Shown: one piece after another, positions 8,892-16,310 of the stretch | Numbering within the stretch: position 1 is the first letter of the stretch | Layout of the letters: each line of letters starts with the position of its first letter | NCBI GenBank assembly: GCA_035532935.1 | Contig: DATKQE010000090.1 | Coordinates: 1 to 64,000, forward strand | Direction of reading: 5' to 3' | Length of the DNA: 64,000 bases | Source: DATJLY01 sp035532935 | GTDB lineage: Bacteria; Pseudomonadota; Alphaproteobacteria; ATCC43930; CGMCC-115725 | Made by a program: the position numbers and the translations under genes | Notes under the pieces: generated by a model | Databases searched by the model: none | Told to the model about the DNA's origin: nothing | Seen by the model: only the letters and a program-made list of their open reading frames with translations

Positions 8892-9321
8892 ACTCTCTCC
8901 GCACGTTCAGGATCGCATCGCACCTCTGGCCGGAGGTGCGGTCGGGTGAACCGGGCCCCTGTCATGCAACGATCCACGCCGGTCCGGGCGACCGAATCCT
9001 GAGTGTTCGATTAGCTGCGCTGCGCGTACGTCCGAGGCCGCGCGTCGGGCGTGCCACGCGGTCGCTGTTTCGATCCGCCCGGCTGCGTCTGCCCGATCAT
9101 TTTCATCTGCAAATGTGCAAGAACCATCGCCCACATCGTTGTCATCGTCGCGGTATGCCAGTCGTATAGCTATCGCCGGAGCGGCTTTGCGTCAAGCCAA
9201 CCGCGCCCCGAAGCGGTTGGCCCGTCCTGGTGGGCACCGCAGGTCGCGAGCGCCGCGCCAGTGCCGGTGCAGCGTCCGGTGCTCGGGCCGATGGCCCGGG
9301 AATTGCTCTTAATTATTTGAT
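8892..9321 (+). other. 430-bp stretch without a recognisable gene
   Basis: This lies between the 5' end of the ANL gene and the accessory patch. Short open frames exist on both strands but show only arginine- and proline-rich noise with no motif. It must contain the promoter of the minus-strand ANL gene. The one clear structure is the inverted repeat at 9196-9221. An AT-rich segment (about 9306-9335) borders the tRNA-like scar. Confidence 0.6.
9196..9221. repeat. Inverted repeat, 9-bp perfect arms
   Basis: The arms GCCAACCGC and GCGGTTGGC are perfect complements separated by 8 bases. There is no T-run directly after it on either strand, so a terminator role is uncertain. It may be a protein-binding site or a transcript hairpin. 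Confidence 0.5.
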
Positions 9322-9597
9322 TTATTTGGCTTTATCGTGGTAGCGGGGGAAGGACTTGAACCCTTGACCCTGGGATTCGTGATCCTTCGATCCGTGCCGG
9401 CGGGCGGGCTCGCGGCTGCCCTGGTTCAACACGCCGCGCCGGGCGCGATCGGCGGCGATGGCGAGCAACGCCCATGCAAGCTCGGCCTCGACCTTGCCGC
9501 GCGCACGCTCGATTGCCTCGAACGCCGGCCGTAGCGCGGCTACGGTCGATTCGGTCCATGCGTCGGAACAGCCCGCGGCCCGCGCTGCCTGGCGCAA
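9322..9597 (-). CDS. Small protein with AADRARR motif, 3' end fused to a tRNA-like scar
   Basis: This 91-residue frame on the minus strand starts at ATG 9597, inside the end of the TSCPD-like gene. Its core is TVAALRPAFEAIERARGKVE followed by AELAWALLAIAADRARR. The same pattern (L-P---A-ERAR--VE-EL--ALLA-AADRARR) occurs in the plus-strand protein at 10069, so the two are paralogues. I do not recognise the family. The last 23 or so codons (GSKDHESQGQGFKSFPRYHD) are simply the translation of a tRNA 3'-end-like sequence, so the original C-terminus has probably been replaced by recombination. Confidence 0.5.
   Translation of the reverse strand: MRQAARAAGCSDAWTESTVAALRPAFEAIERARGKVEAELAWALLAIAADRARRGVLNQGSREPARRHGSKDHESQGQGFKSFPRYHDKAK
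9338..9369 (-). other. tRNA 3'-end-like sequence, candidate attachment-site scar
   Basis: On the minus strand the 32 bases end GGGTTCAAGTCC, TTCCCCCGCTACCA. This has the form of a T-arm (GG-TTCAAGT-CC) followed by a 7-base acceptor strand, a discriminator base and CCA. The upstream bases do not fold into an anticodon or D arm, and no matching 5' acceptor (AGCGGGG) is present. It is therefore a 3' fragment, the usual trace left when an integrative element recombines into a tRNA gene. It is not a copy of the tRNA-Asn at 10674. Confidence 0.5.
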
Positions 9598-9986
9598 CTC
9601 ATGCTCGACGGCACGCCACGTCGCGCTCGTTGCATCGCCGCCGAGTCGAGAAAATCGGGCCGCTCCAATTTCATTGCTGCATCAACCATCGCGCCGATTA
9701 CCGACGACGGCGACCCGTCCGGCAAGCGTCCGATGCCTGCCGCCATTGTTCGCAAATTATCTCCGTGTTGTAGGGCGCGCGAAATCAGCACAGCCACGTC
9801 GTCAAGCGTTCTATCCCGCTCGGAATCGACGCGCCGCGCATCGCGTGCGAAGATTTCGAGGACTCGGCCGTCGTCGGCGAATCCGACCGAGACGTTGACG
9901 GGGCGCCCGCTCCACACGACGGTAACGGTTGCCGCTGGCCGCCGGTTCGGCAGGCGCTCGCGGCCGATCCGGGCTAGCTCCGTCAT
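9540..9986 (-). CDS. TSCPD-domain-like protein
   Basis: This 148-residue protein reads from ATG 9986; an in-frame start at 10088 would add 34 residues of low-complexity sequence overlapping the plus-strand gene. The core is RERLPNRRPAATVTVVWSGR, GFADDGRVLEIFARDARR, DDVAVLISRALQHGDNL, then RLPDGSPSSVIGAMVDAAM. This resembles the TSCPD domain seen at the C-terminus of B12-dependent ribonucleotide reductases and as stand-alone alphaproteobacterial proteins, often in mobile regions. The order -RR---T----G------G---DGR--EIF-----------A--------LQHG is the family pattern. The function of the free-standing forms is not known. Its end overlaps the small protein at 9322-9597 by 58 bases. Confidence 0.55.
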   Translation of the reverse strand: MTELARIGRERLPNRRPAATVTVVWSGRPVNVSVGFADDGRVLEIFARDARRVDSERDRTLDDVAVLISRALQHGDNLRTMAAGIGRLPDGSPSSVIGAMVDAAMKLERPDFLDSAAMQRARRGVPSSMSCARQRGPRAVPTHGPNRP

Positions 9987-10068
9987 GGCCCGCGCCATGA
10001 GCGCCGCACCGGCACGGACGCGCCCGCCGTCGAGTTGGTCCGCCGTCGCCGACGATCTCGGCCGCGCC

Positions 10069-10248
10069 ATGGCGGCCCGAGGCGCCACCGCGGGCGCGGT
10101 CGATCGCGTGCTCGCCGATCTGGCGCCCGTCTATCTCGCGGTCGAACGTGCTCGCGTCACCGTCGAGCCGGAACTGGTCTTCGCATTGCTCGCCGTCGCC
10201 GCCGATCGTGCCAGACGCAAAGCGCAGGCGCGGTGGACGCACTCATGA
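10069..10248 (+). CDS. Small protein with AADRARR motif, paralogue of the 9322-9597 product
   Basis: This 59-residue protein begins MAARGATAGAVDRVLADLAP, continues VYLAVERARVTVEPELVFAL and then LAVAADRARRKAQARWTHS. It matches the minus-strand protein at 9322-9597 over about 36 positions and keeps a native-looking C-terminus that the other lacks. It is divergent from the TSCPD-like gene, with 82 bases between ATG codons. The function is unknown. The stop overlaps a further ATG at 10244 (ATGA). Confidence 0.5.
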   Translation: MAARGATAGAVDRVLADLAPVYLAVERARVTVEPELVFALLAVAADRARRKAQARWTHS

Positions 10249-10439
10249 GCGCCACCCGTCGCGCCCCGGAATTTTCCGATCCCGGCGTGGACGAGACCAC
10301 GGTGCGCCGTGACGTAGGTGCGGGAAATCCCGCATCGGCTCGAAGCGAAGCCGCAGAGGAAGCCGTCCCCCAGGGGCAGGTGCGGGAAATCCCGCACCTC
10401 TCGACGCACTGGCGGCGCTCACATCCATGCCGAGCGTGA
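10244..10439 (+). CDS. Possible small protein containing both palindromes
   Basis: This 64-codon frame starts in an ATGA overlap with the preceding small gene. It begins MSATRRAPEFSDPGVDETTV and has no recognisable domain. The two palindromic repeats lie inside it and are read as GAGNPAS and VREIPHL, in different frames of the repeat, which argues that the repeats are DNA sites and not repeated protein motifs. The coding status is doubtful. Confidence 0.25.
10319..10334. repeat. Palindrome copy 1 (TGCGGGAAATCCCGCA)
   Basis: The arms TGCGGGA and TCCCGCA are perfect complements around AA. The identical 16 bases recur 62 bases downstream. Palindromic direct copies next to small accessory genes are typical of operator or recombinase sites. 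Confidence 0.6.
10378..10399. repeat. Palindrome copy 2, extended to 10-bp arms
   Basis: This is the same 16-base core as at 10319, here extended to the arms AGGTGCGGGA and TCCCGCACCT around AA. The longer dyad makes this the stronger copy. Confidence 0.6.
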
Positions 10440-10631
10440 TGCCGTATGGCTGCGGCATGGCCGCCCCACACGGCTGCACGGGCCGTGGCGGCCTAAGGGT
10501 TGCCGCGCGCCCGCCGAGATCGCGCCCAGCGGCCACGCCTGCGCGCGTGCGGCGACGGCGTGGCGCCGGCGATCCTGGGGCGGAATCGGGGCGCGAGCTT
10601 TGGCCGTTGTTGCCCCGATCTTCTCAGAGTT

Positions 10632-10669
10632 AATCAAGGGGTTCTGTTTTTTGACAGAACCCCTTGATT
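10632..10669 (-). terminator. 16-bp perfect hairpin directly after tRNA-Asn
   Basis: The arms AATCAAGGGGTTCTGT and ACAGAACCCCTTGATT are perfect complements around a 6-base, T-rich loop. The structure begins 4 bases after the CCA end of tRNA-Asn, in the position of its transcription terminator. There is no long T-run after the stem on the tRNA strand, so its efficiency is uncertain. The stem is unusually long and perfect. Confidence 0.65.
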
Positions 10670-10673
10670 TTAT

Positions 10674-10748
10674 TGGCTCCCGGGGAGGGATTCGAACCCC
10701 CGGCCCGGCGGTTAACAGCCGCCTGCTCTACCACTGAGCTACCCGGGA
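10674..10748 (-). tRNA. tRNA-Asn (anticodon GTT)
   Basis: This folds as a 75-nt tRNA on the minus strand. The 7-bp acceptor TCCCGGG pairs with CCCGGGA, followed by discriminator G and encoded CCA. The D arm reads GCTCAGTGGTAGAGC. The anticodon arm GGCGGCTGTTAACCGCC has anticodon GTT, and the T arm is CGGGGGTTCGAATCCCTC. It is the intact tRNA of the patch and is followed by a strong hairpin. Confidence 0.97.
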
Positions 10749-10763
10749 TCAAGAGCGCGGGTG

Positions 10764-10790
10764 ATTATAAGTCCGCCCGCACCCGGTCAA
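10764..10790 (-). promoter_or_regulatory. Candidate promoter of tRNA-Asn
   Basis: On the minus strand TTGACC and a perfect TATAAT are 15 bases apart, with TATAAT ending about 15 bases before the tRNA 5' end. The spacer is shorter than the usual 16-18. Confidence 0.5.
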
Positions 10791-10895
10791 GTGCGATTTG
10801 TCGCGGCAAGGCGCTCGCCCGCCGCGCCGCATTCTAGCGTCAGCGTGTTATCGGATCGTAACGCGCAAGCGGCATCGCCCACGGACCGCGCGGCG

Positions 10896-11654
10896 TCAAC
10901 GCTTGAGGAGATAGGCGACCTTGCCGAAGCGGCTCTGTCGGATCGGCTCGACCGCGCCGCGCCGGGCCAGGAATTCGTGCACGGCCTTGGTGCAACCCTC
11001 CCAATCGTAATAGTCGTCGATCAGCATCAGCGCGCCCGGCATCAGGCGGCCCCAGAATTTCTCGAGACAGAGCAGGGTCGAGCCGTACCAGTCGGCATCG
11101 AGGCGCAAGACCGCGATCGGCGGCACAGACACGCCGGGGAAGGTGTCGGCGAAGAAGCCCTTGTGGACATGGAGCCGCTCGGGCGGCAGCGCGACCCGGG
11201 CGAACGCGGCCATCAAGTCCTCGAGCGCGGCCGTGTTGTTGTCGAAATAGAGCCGGCCGTCGCGGCGCGCCTGGGCATCGCGCGCATAGTCGCCGTCCTC
11301 GGCCGACGCCGGCGGCAGCCCCGCGAAGGAATCGAAGAAATGATAGTCGCGCGCCGCGCCGCCGATCGTGGCGAGACCGGCCGCCATGCCGCCACGCCAG
11401 GTGCCGCATTCGATGATGCAGCCGCCGGCCATCGCCGGCGCGGCAAGGCACCGCGCGGCAAGGTAGAGATTGGCAAGATAGGCCTGCCGGGGGATCATCG
11501 TGAAATGCCGGAAGCGACGGTAGATGGCGCGGTGGCGCAGCAGAGTCGCCGCAAGCGGCAGGCCGCGCAGCCGGCCGTCGCGGTGCCGTTGCCGGTCGCC
11601 CTGATCGACGGAAGTGCCGCTCGCCTTCGCCACAGTCTCCATCGAAGCCCGCAT
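10896..11654 (-). CDS. TylF/macrocin O-methyltransferase-family protein
   Basis: This 252-residue class I SAM-dependent methyltransferase is of the TylF type, which acts on sugar hydroxyls in macrolides and surface polysaccharides. Seen in order: PRQAYLANLYLAAR, the SAM-binding strand CIIECGTWRGGMAAGLA (about 78-95), then HFFDSFAGLPPAS, VHKGFFADTFPGV, the acidic metal-site motif VLRLDADWYGSTLLCLE, and IDDYYDWEGCTKAVHEF. These are hallmark TylF positions. The gene is alone between tRNA-Asn and a divergent TonB-like gene, so the substrate is unknown. The first 25 residues are basic and poorly conserved; a later start (ATG 11642) is possible. Confidence 0.8.
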   Translation of the reverse strand: MRASMETVAKASGTSVDQGDRQRHRDGRLRGLPLAATLLRHRAIYRRFRHFTMIPRQAYLANLYLAARCLAAPAMAGGCIIECGTWRGGMAAGLATIGGAARDYHFFDSFAGLPPASAEDGDYARDAQARRDGRLYFDNNTAALEDLMAAFARVALPPERLHVHKGFFADTFPGVSVPPIAVLRLDADWYGSTLLCLEKFWGRLMPGALMLIDDYYDWEGCTKAVHEFLARRGAVEPIRQSRFGKVAYLLKR

Positions 11655-11754
11655 CGGGAAGTTTCCGGTCCCGGCACGCCCTAATGCGGGCGTACGCCGC
11701 CGTCAATACGAGCGGATCACAGTATCGTGCGTGCGGTGACGGGCGCGGCGCGCG

Positions 11755-12591
11755 GTGCTAATCATCACGCGCGTGAACGGTCTCGAACTCAGCGCGGACC
11801 GCCCGGCGGATCCGCATCTCGATTCGACGCAGCCGACGACGCCGCGGCGGTGGGCGGTCGCAGCCGCGATCGTGCTGCACGCATGTATCATCGCCTGGCT
11901 GCTCTTCGGCTGGAACGAAGCGCCGCACGAAGTGCCGGCGCCGATCCCGGTGGCGTTGGTATTCGAACCGCCGCCACCACCGCCACCGCCCGTTCCGGTA
12001 CCCAAGCCGGCGCCGCCGCCCGCGGTGCGGCGATCCGGTCCCGACCAGCGCACCGTCGCGTTGCCGTCCTCCGAAACGCGCGCGCCGACACCGGAGGCGC
12101 CGCCGCCACCCGCCGCGCCGAAGCCGACGCCGGCACCGCTCGTCACGCCAGCGCCGGCGGTCGAAACCGCACCGCAAGCGGCGACCATCAAGGCGCCGCC
12201 CCGCCGCGCCGTCGAACATCACGCACCGCGCCGCAAGGCGGCCGAAGCCCGCGCGCCGGCCAAACGCCCCGACGAGGCCGCCATTGGCGAGAAGGCGGAG
12301 AACGGCGACCCTTATCTCAACCGGCTCTGGGCGATGATCGACCGCAACCGCGCCAAGACCACGCCGATCGGCGCTTCCGGCCTGCATCTTGCCGGCACAT
12401 CGGTCTTCGCCCTCATCCTCGATCGTGCCGGAACCCTGCACGCGCTCAACCTCGAGCGCTCATCAGGCGCCGTGCTGCTCGACGACGAGGCGCGCCGCAT
12501 GATCGTGAAGGCCGAGCCCTTCCCGCCGCTGCCGCCCGATTATCCGTCGGTCGCGCGCGTGGTCGTCACCATCAGCCTCTATCCCCAGTAG
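11755..12591 (+). CDS. TonB-like energy transducer
   Basis: This 278-residue protein has the TonB layout: a cytoplasmic N-terminus, one inner-membrane helix (about 33-52, WAVAAAIVLHACIIAWLLFG), a long proline- and alanine-rich periplasmic spacer (about 60-170), and a C-terminal domain that begins DPYLNRLWAMIDRNR and ends ARVVVTISLYPQ. TonB couples the proton motive force to outer-membrane receptors. No exbB, exbD or receptor gene is adjacent, so its partner is unknown. The start is GTG 11755; GTG 11773 is an alternative. Confidence 0.8.
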   Translation: MLIITRVNGLELSADRPADPHLDSTQPTTPRRWAVAAAIVLHACIIAWLLFGWNEAPHEVPAPIPVALVFEPPPPPPPPVPVPKPAPPPAVRRSGPDQRTVALPSSETRAPTPEAPPPPAAPKPTPAPLVTPAPAVETAPQAATIKAPPRRAVEHHAPRRKAAEARAPAKRPDEAAIGEKAENGDPYLNRLWAMIDRNRAKTTPIGASGLHLAGTSVFALILDRAGTLHALNLERSSGAVLLDDEARRMIVKAEPFPPLPPDYPSVARVVVTISLYPQ

Positions 12592-12630
12592 CGCCGCGCC
12601 GGCCATCCCGAGGCGACGCCGCGGACCAGC

Positions 12631-13695
12631 TCATACGCCCTGGAACACGTCCCACCAGTCTTCGAGCATCGCTGGATGGCCGTGGCGGATTTGCACGGAG
12701 ATTCGTTCGAACCCCGCATCACGCAGGGCGCGTAGGCGGTCCTGCAATTCGGGCTTGGTTGCCGTCCACGAGAAATTGCGAATGAGATCGGCATCGCAGA
12801 TGTCGCGCTCTTCGGGCTTCAGGAACATCAAGTGCCCGCGATGATTGGCGAGGTAGCGCGCATCCGCCGGCTCGAAGCGCTCATAGACCTTGCGATAGCG
12901 CTCGAGCGCCGCGGCAAGCGGCGGCGGCAAATCACCTCGCGGCCGATCCTGCATGTCCTCCTCGACGAGATCATGCACCAGCATGATGGCGGTTGGACCG
13001 GCCTGGTCCTTGACGCGGGGCGAATCGCAACGCTCGCCGTCCTTGAGCACGCAGCCGCCGATCTCGCCGTGGATGTGCAAATCCCTGAGGTCGCGCCCTG
13101 CCGCCTGCCATTTCCGCTTCATGTCGGCGATCGCCTCCGTGATTGCTGCTGCGCGGCCCAAGGGGCAGATCCAGCCGGCGCCCAACTCGGCCACCAGCGC
13201 GCGCGAGCGCGGACCGGTCGCCGAGATGTAGAGCGGGATCTCGTCCTTGATGTTGATGGCGCCGATCTCGGGATTGAGAAAGCGAATTTTTCGGCGCTGG
13301 CCCTCGAACTCCCATTCCAGGGTCGCGCCGGCGAGCAGGCCCCGGACCACCCGGATATATTCCTTCATGTCGGCCTGCTTGACGCGCTTCAGGCCCATGG
13401 TGCGGCGCCCGGTGAAGCCGGTCGAGATGCCGAACTCGATGCGGCCCGGCGCCAGCACGTTCAGCGACCCGAGCGCGTTTGCCGTGACCGGCGCGATGCG
13501 GTTCGAGGGGATCAGCACGCCGGTGCCGAGCCGGATCGTCCGGGTCGCCATCGCTGCGGCGCCCATGGCGACGAACAGATCGGCGTTGAGCAATTGCGTG
13601 TCGAAGAACGAGGCGGCGGCATAGCCGAGTTCCTCGGCCCGCTTGACGTGCTTCCAGCTTTCCGCATGGGTGGCGAGCGCGATGCCGTATTCCAT
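12631..13695 (-). CDS. LLM-class flavin-dependent oxidoreductase
   Basis: This 354-residue TIM-barrel enzyme is of the luciferase-like monooxygenase class, using reduced FMN or F420. It starts at ATG 13695 behind a clear GGAGGA. Family features include AEELGYAAASFFDTQL near the N-terminus, the strand TRTIRLGTGVLIPSNR, LAPGRIEFGISTGFTGRRTM, LYISATGPRSRALVAELGAG and the late RDAGFERISVQIRHG. The substrate is unknown. It is divergent from a dienelactone hydrolase-like gene with 121 bases between starts, so both may share a regulatory region and a catabolic role. Confidence 0.85.
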   Translation of the reverse strand: MEYGIALATHAESWKHVKRAEELGYAAASFFDTQLLNADLFVAMGAAAMATRTIRLGTGVLIPSNRIAPVTANALGSLNVLAPGRIEFGISTGFTGRRTMGLKRVKQADMKEYIRVVRGLLAGATLEWEFEGQRRKIRFLNPEIGAINIKDEIPLYISATGPRSRALVAELGAGWICPLGRAAAITEAIADMKRKWQAAGRDLRDLHIHGEIGGCVLKDGERCDSPRVKDQAGPTAIMLVHDLVEEDMQDRPRGDLPPPLAAALERYRKVYERFEPADARYLANHRGHLMFLKPEERDICDADLIRNFSWTATKPELQDRLRALRDAGFERISVQIRHGHPAMLEDWWDVFQGV

Positions 13696-13816
13696 GTCGT
13701 TCCTCCTCCCGGGCCAAACCGCTTGCAAGCCTCGGCGGGCAGGATAGCATCGTTTGCACCAGCTTCCCGCAGCCGCAACGGGCAGGCGATAGGCGGAGCG
13801 CAGCATGGAGGAAGGC

Positions 13817-14548
13817 ATGAAGGTCGAACGCATCAATTATTCGGTTTCCGGGTTGAGCTGCCGCGGCGCGCTCGTCTGGGACGAAACCACCACGGCGAAG
13901 CGACCTCTTCTCCTCATGGCACCGAACTGGCTCGGCATCATCCCCGCCGCGCTCGACACCGCCCGCATGCTCGCCGGCGACCGCTATGTCGTCTTCGTCG
14001 CCGACATGTTCGGCGAAGGCAACGCACCCAAGGGTACCGAGAACCCGATGGAATTCCTGGCACCGCTGATGAAAGACGCGGCGGAGACGCGGCGGCGCAT
14101 CACGGCCGCGTTCGAGACCATGACGCGCGAGGCCGAGCGCCGCGGCACCGGCGACCTCAAGCGGCGCGCGGCGATCGGCTATTGCTTCGGTGGCGCCAAC
14201 GTAATCGACCTGGCACGCACCGGCGCCGATGTGGCGGCGGTGGTGTCGATGCATGGCTCGCTGGCGACGCCGATGCCGGGCAAGCGCGGCGAGATCACGG
14301 CCGCGGTGCTCGCCGTGCACGGCGCCGCCGATCCGATCGCGCCCAAGGCCGAACGCGACGCCTTCGAGAAGGAGATGGACGAGGCCGAAGCGCGTTGGGT
14401 CCTGCTTACCTTCGGCGGGGTCGTCCATGCCTTCACCGACGTGGGCGTGAACGTTCCCGGCGTCGCGGTCTATGACGAACCGGCGACGCGCCACGGCTAC
14501 AACCTCGCGCATGGGTTCATCGCCGACGCTTTCACCGGAAAGCTGTAG
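13817..14548 (+). CDS. Dienelactone hydrolase-family protein
   Basis: This 243-residue alpha/beta hydrolase is of the DLH type. The nucleophile motif is GYCFGG (Cys, as in true DLH), the acid residue probably lies in HGAADPIAP, and the histidine in GVVHAFTDVG. The substrate-side strand VVFVADMFGEG is typical. ATG 13817 is preferred over ATG 13805 because GGAGGA lies 5 bases upstream of it. The GMC oxidoreductase gene follows 30 bases later, which suggests one transcript for degradation of an oxygenated compound. Confidence 0.86.
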   Translation: MKVERINYSVSGLSCRGALVWDETTTAKRPLLLMAPNWLGIIPAALDTARMLAGDRYVVFVADMFGEGNAPKGTENPMEFLAPLMKDAAETRRRITAAFETMTREAERRGTGDLKRRAAIGYCFGGANVIDLARTGADVAAVVSMHGSLATPMPGKRGEITAAVLAVHGAADPIAPKAERDAFEKEMDEAEARWVLLTFGGVVHAFTDVGVNVPGVAVYDEPATRHGYNLAHGFIADAFTGKL

Positions 14549-14578
14549 CGCCGCGCCCGCGGCGTTCTGGCACCGCCG

Positions 14579-16228
14579 ATGCCGGAGCTCGGTCGCTACG
14601 ACTACATCGTTGTCGGCGCAGGGTCTGCGGGTTGCGTCCTCGCCAGCCGCCTGAGCGAAGATCCGGCGGCGAAAGTGCTGTTGCTCGAGGCCGGTCGGCC
14701 GGACCGTCATCTGTGGCTGCGCCTGCCGCTCAAGTTCCGCGACCTCATGACCGACGGGCGGTTCAACTGGGGCTTCGACACCGAGCCCGAGCCGCATCTC
14801 GACCATCGCCGCATCTATTTGCCGCGCGGCCGCGTCTTGGGCGGCTCATCCTCGATCAACGGCATGATCTATTCGCGCGGCCATCCGACCGATTACGACC
14901 ATTGGCGCCAGCTCGGCCTCGCCGGCTGGAGCCATGCCGATCTGCTGCCGTACTTCAAGCGATCGGAGAGCCATGCCGACGGCGCAACGGCATGGCATGG
15001 CGGTACCGGGCCGCTCGCCGTGTCCAAGGGCGACCGGACGAGCCGCGCTCACCGCGCCTATGTCGCCAGCGGGCATGAAGCCGGCTATCCCGTGACCGAC
15101 GATCACAACGGCGCCGCGTCGGAGGGCCTCGGTCCTGCCGACTACACCATTCGGCACGGCCGGCGCGCCAGCGTCGCGCGCGCGTTCCTGCACGCTGCGA
15201 TGATGCGCCCCAACCTCACCGTGGTGACGGAGGCGCTCGTCCACCGCGTCCGGTTGGACCGGCGCCGGGCTGTCGGCATCGACTACCAGGTTCGCGGCCG
15301 TGACGCCGTCGCCGTGGCCGAGCGCGAGGTCATCCTGTGCGGCGGCGCCTACAACTCGCCGCAGCTCCTGATGCTGTCGGGCATCGGCCCCGCCGATCAT
15401 TTGCGGCAGCACGGCATCGCGCCGGTGCACGATGTCGCACAGGTCGGCCGGAACCTTCAGGACCATCTCCATGTCGGGATCGCCTATGCCAGCGTGGCCA
15501 TGAAGTCCTTCGATGTCGAGCTGCGTGCCGACCGGCTGGCCCTCGCCTTCATGAACTGGGCCTTGTTCGCCAAGGGCTATCTCGCGACCTTGCCGGTCGC
15601 CTGCCTCGCCTTCATCCGCACGCGGCCCGAACTCGACCGTCCCGACATCGAGTTCCTGATGAACCGCGTGGCGCCCGATGCGCGCATCTGGTTCCCGGGA
15701 ATTCGCCGGCGCAAAGGCGGGTATCTCGGCAGCCGCGCCATTCTGCTCCATCCCGAGAGCCGCGGCACGGTGACGCTGCGCGCGGCCGACGTGCGCGCCA
15801 AGCCGATCATCCGGCACAACCACCTTGCTGCCGAGATCGACCGGCTGACGCTGCGCGCGGCCGTCAAGGCGGGGCGCCGGATTTATGCCACCGAGCCGCT
15901 CAAGAGCCTCGTCGGCGAGGAACTGCTGCCGGGCACCGCGATCGATTCCGATGCGGCGATCGATGCCTATGTCCGCACTACCGCGATCACGATGTACCAC
16001 CCGGTCGGCACCTGCCGCATGGGGACCGATCCCGAGGCGGTTGTGGACGGCGACCTCCGCGTCAACGGCGTCGAAAACCTGCGCGTGGTCGATGCCTCGG
16101 TGATGCCGACCGTGCCGGGTGGGCACACCAACGCCCCCACCATCATGATCGCCGAGAAAGCAGCCGACATCATCCTCGGGCGCGCGCCGCCGCCGCAGGA
16201 CGATGCGGCGGATCATCCGCGGCGCTGA
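14579..16228 (+). CDS. GMC-family FAD oxidoreductase (choline dehydrogenase-like)
   Basis: This 549-residue flavoprotein oxidises alcohols. The FAD-binding motif YIVVGAGSAGCVLASRLSED is at about 9-28, the GMC signature GRVLGGSSSINGMIYSRG at about 84-101, and the second signature GAYNSPQLLMLSGIGPADHL at about 259. The active-site region is MYHPVGTCRMG near 472, followed by GGHTNAPTIMIAEKAADIIL with the conserved asparagine. The length fits BetA-like enzymes, but no choline genes are nearby, so the substrate is left open. Confidence 0.93.
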   Translation: MPELGRYDYIVVGAGSAGCVLASRLSEDPAAKVLLLEAGRPDRHLWLRLPLKFRDLMTDGRFNWGFDTEPEPHLDHRRIYLPRGRVLGGSSSINGMIYSRGHPTDYDHWRQLGLAGWSHADLLPYFKRSESHADGATAWHGGTGPLAVSKGDRTSRAHRAYVASGHEAGYPVTDDHNGAASEGLGPADYTIRHGRRASVARAFLHAAMMRPNLTVVTEALVHRVRLDRRRAVGIDYQVRGRDAVAVAEREVILCGGAYNSPQLLMLSGIGPADHLRQHGIAPVHDVAQVGRNLQDHLHVGIAYASVAMKSFDVELRADRLALAFMNWALFAKGYLATLPVACLAFIRTRPELDRPDIEFLMNRVAPDARIWFPGIRRRKGGYLGSRAILLHPESRGTVTLRAADVRAKPIIRHNHLAAEIDRLTLRAAVKAGRRIYATEPLKSLVGEELLPGTAIDSDAAIDAYVRTTAITMYHPVGTCRMGTDPEAVVDGDLRVNGVENLRVVDASVMPTVPGGHTNAPTIMIAEKAADIILGRAPPPQDDAADHPRR

Positions 16229-16310
16229 GAAGGTTCGCTTCGAAATCCGGTGTTCACGACCATTTTCGCCCGCTACAGTGCCCCAAACCGCAAAGAAAAG
16301 GCAGGATGCC

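Noticed and set aside
8892..9321. Short frames on both strands between the ANL gene and the accessory patch
   Set aside because: They have no ribosome-binding site, no motif and no similarity to each other; the composition is typical of noise.
9338..9430. A complete tRNA gene on the minus strand
   Set aside because: Only the T arm, acceptor strand and CCA can be read. No D arm, no paired anticodon arm and no 5' acceptor are present.
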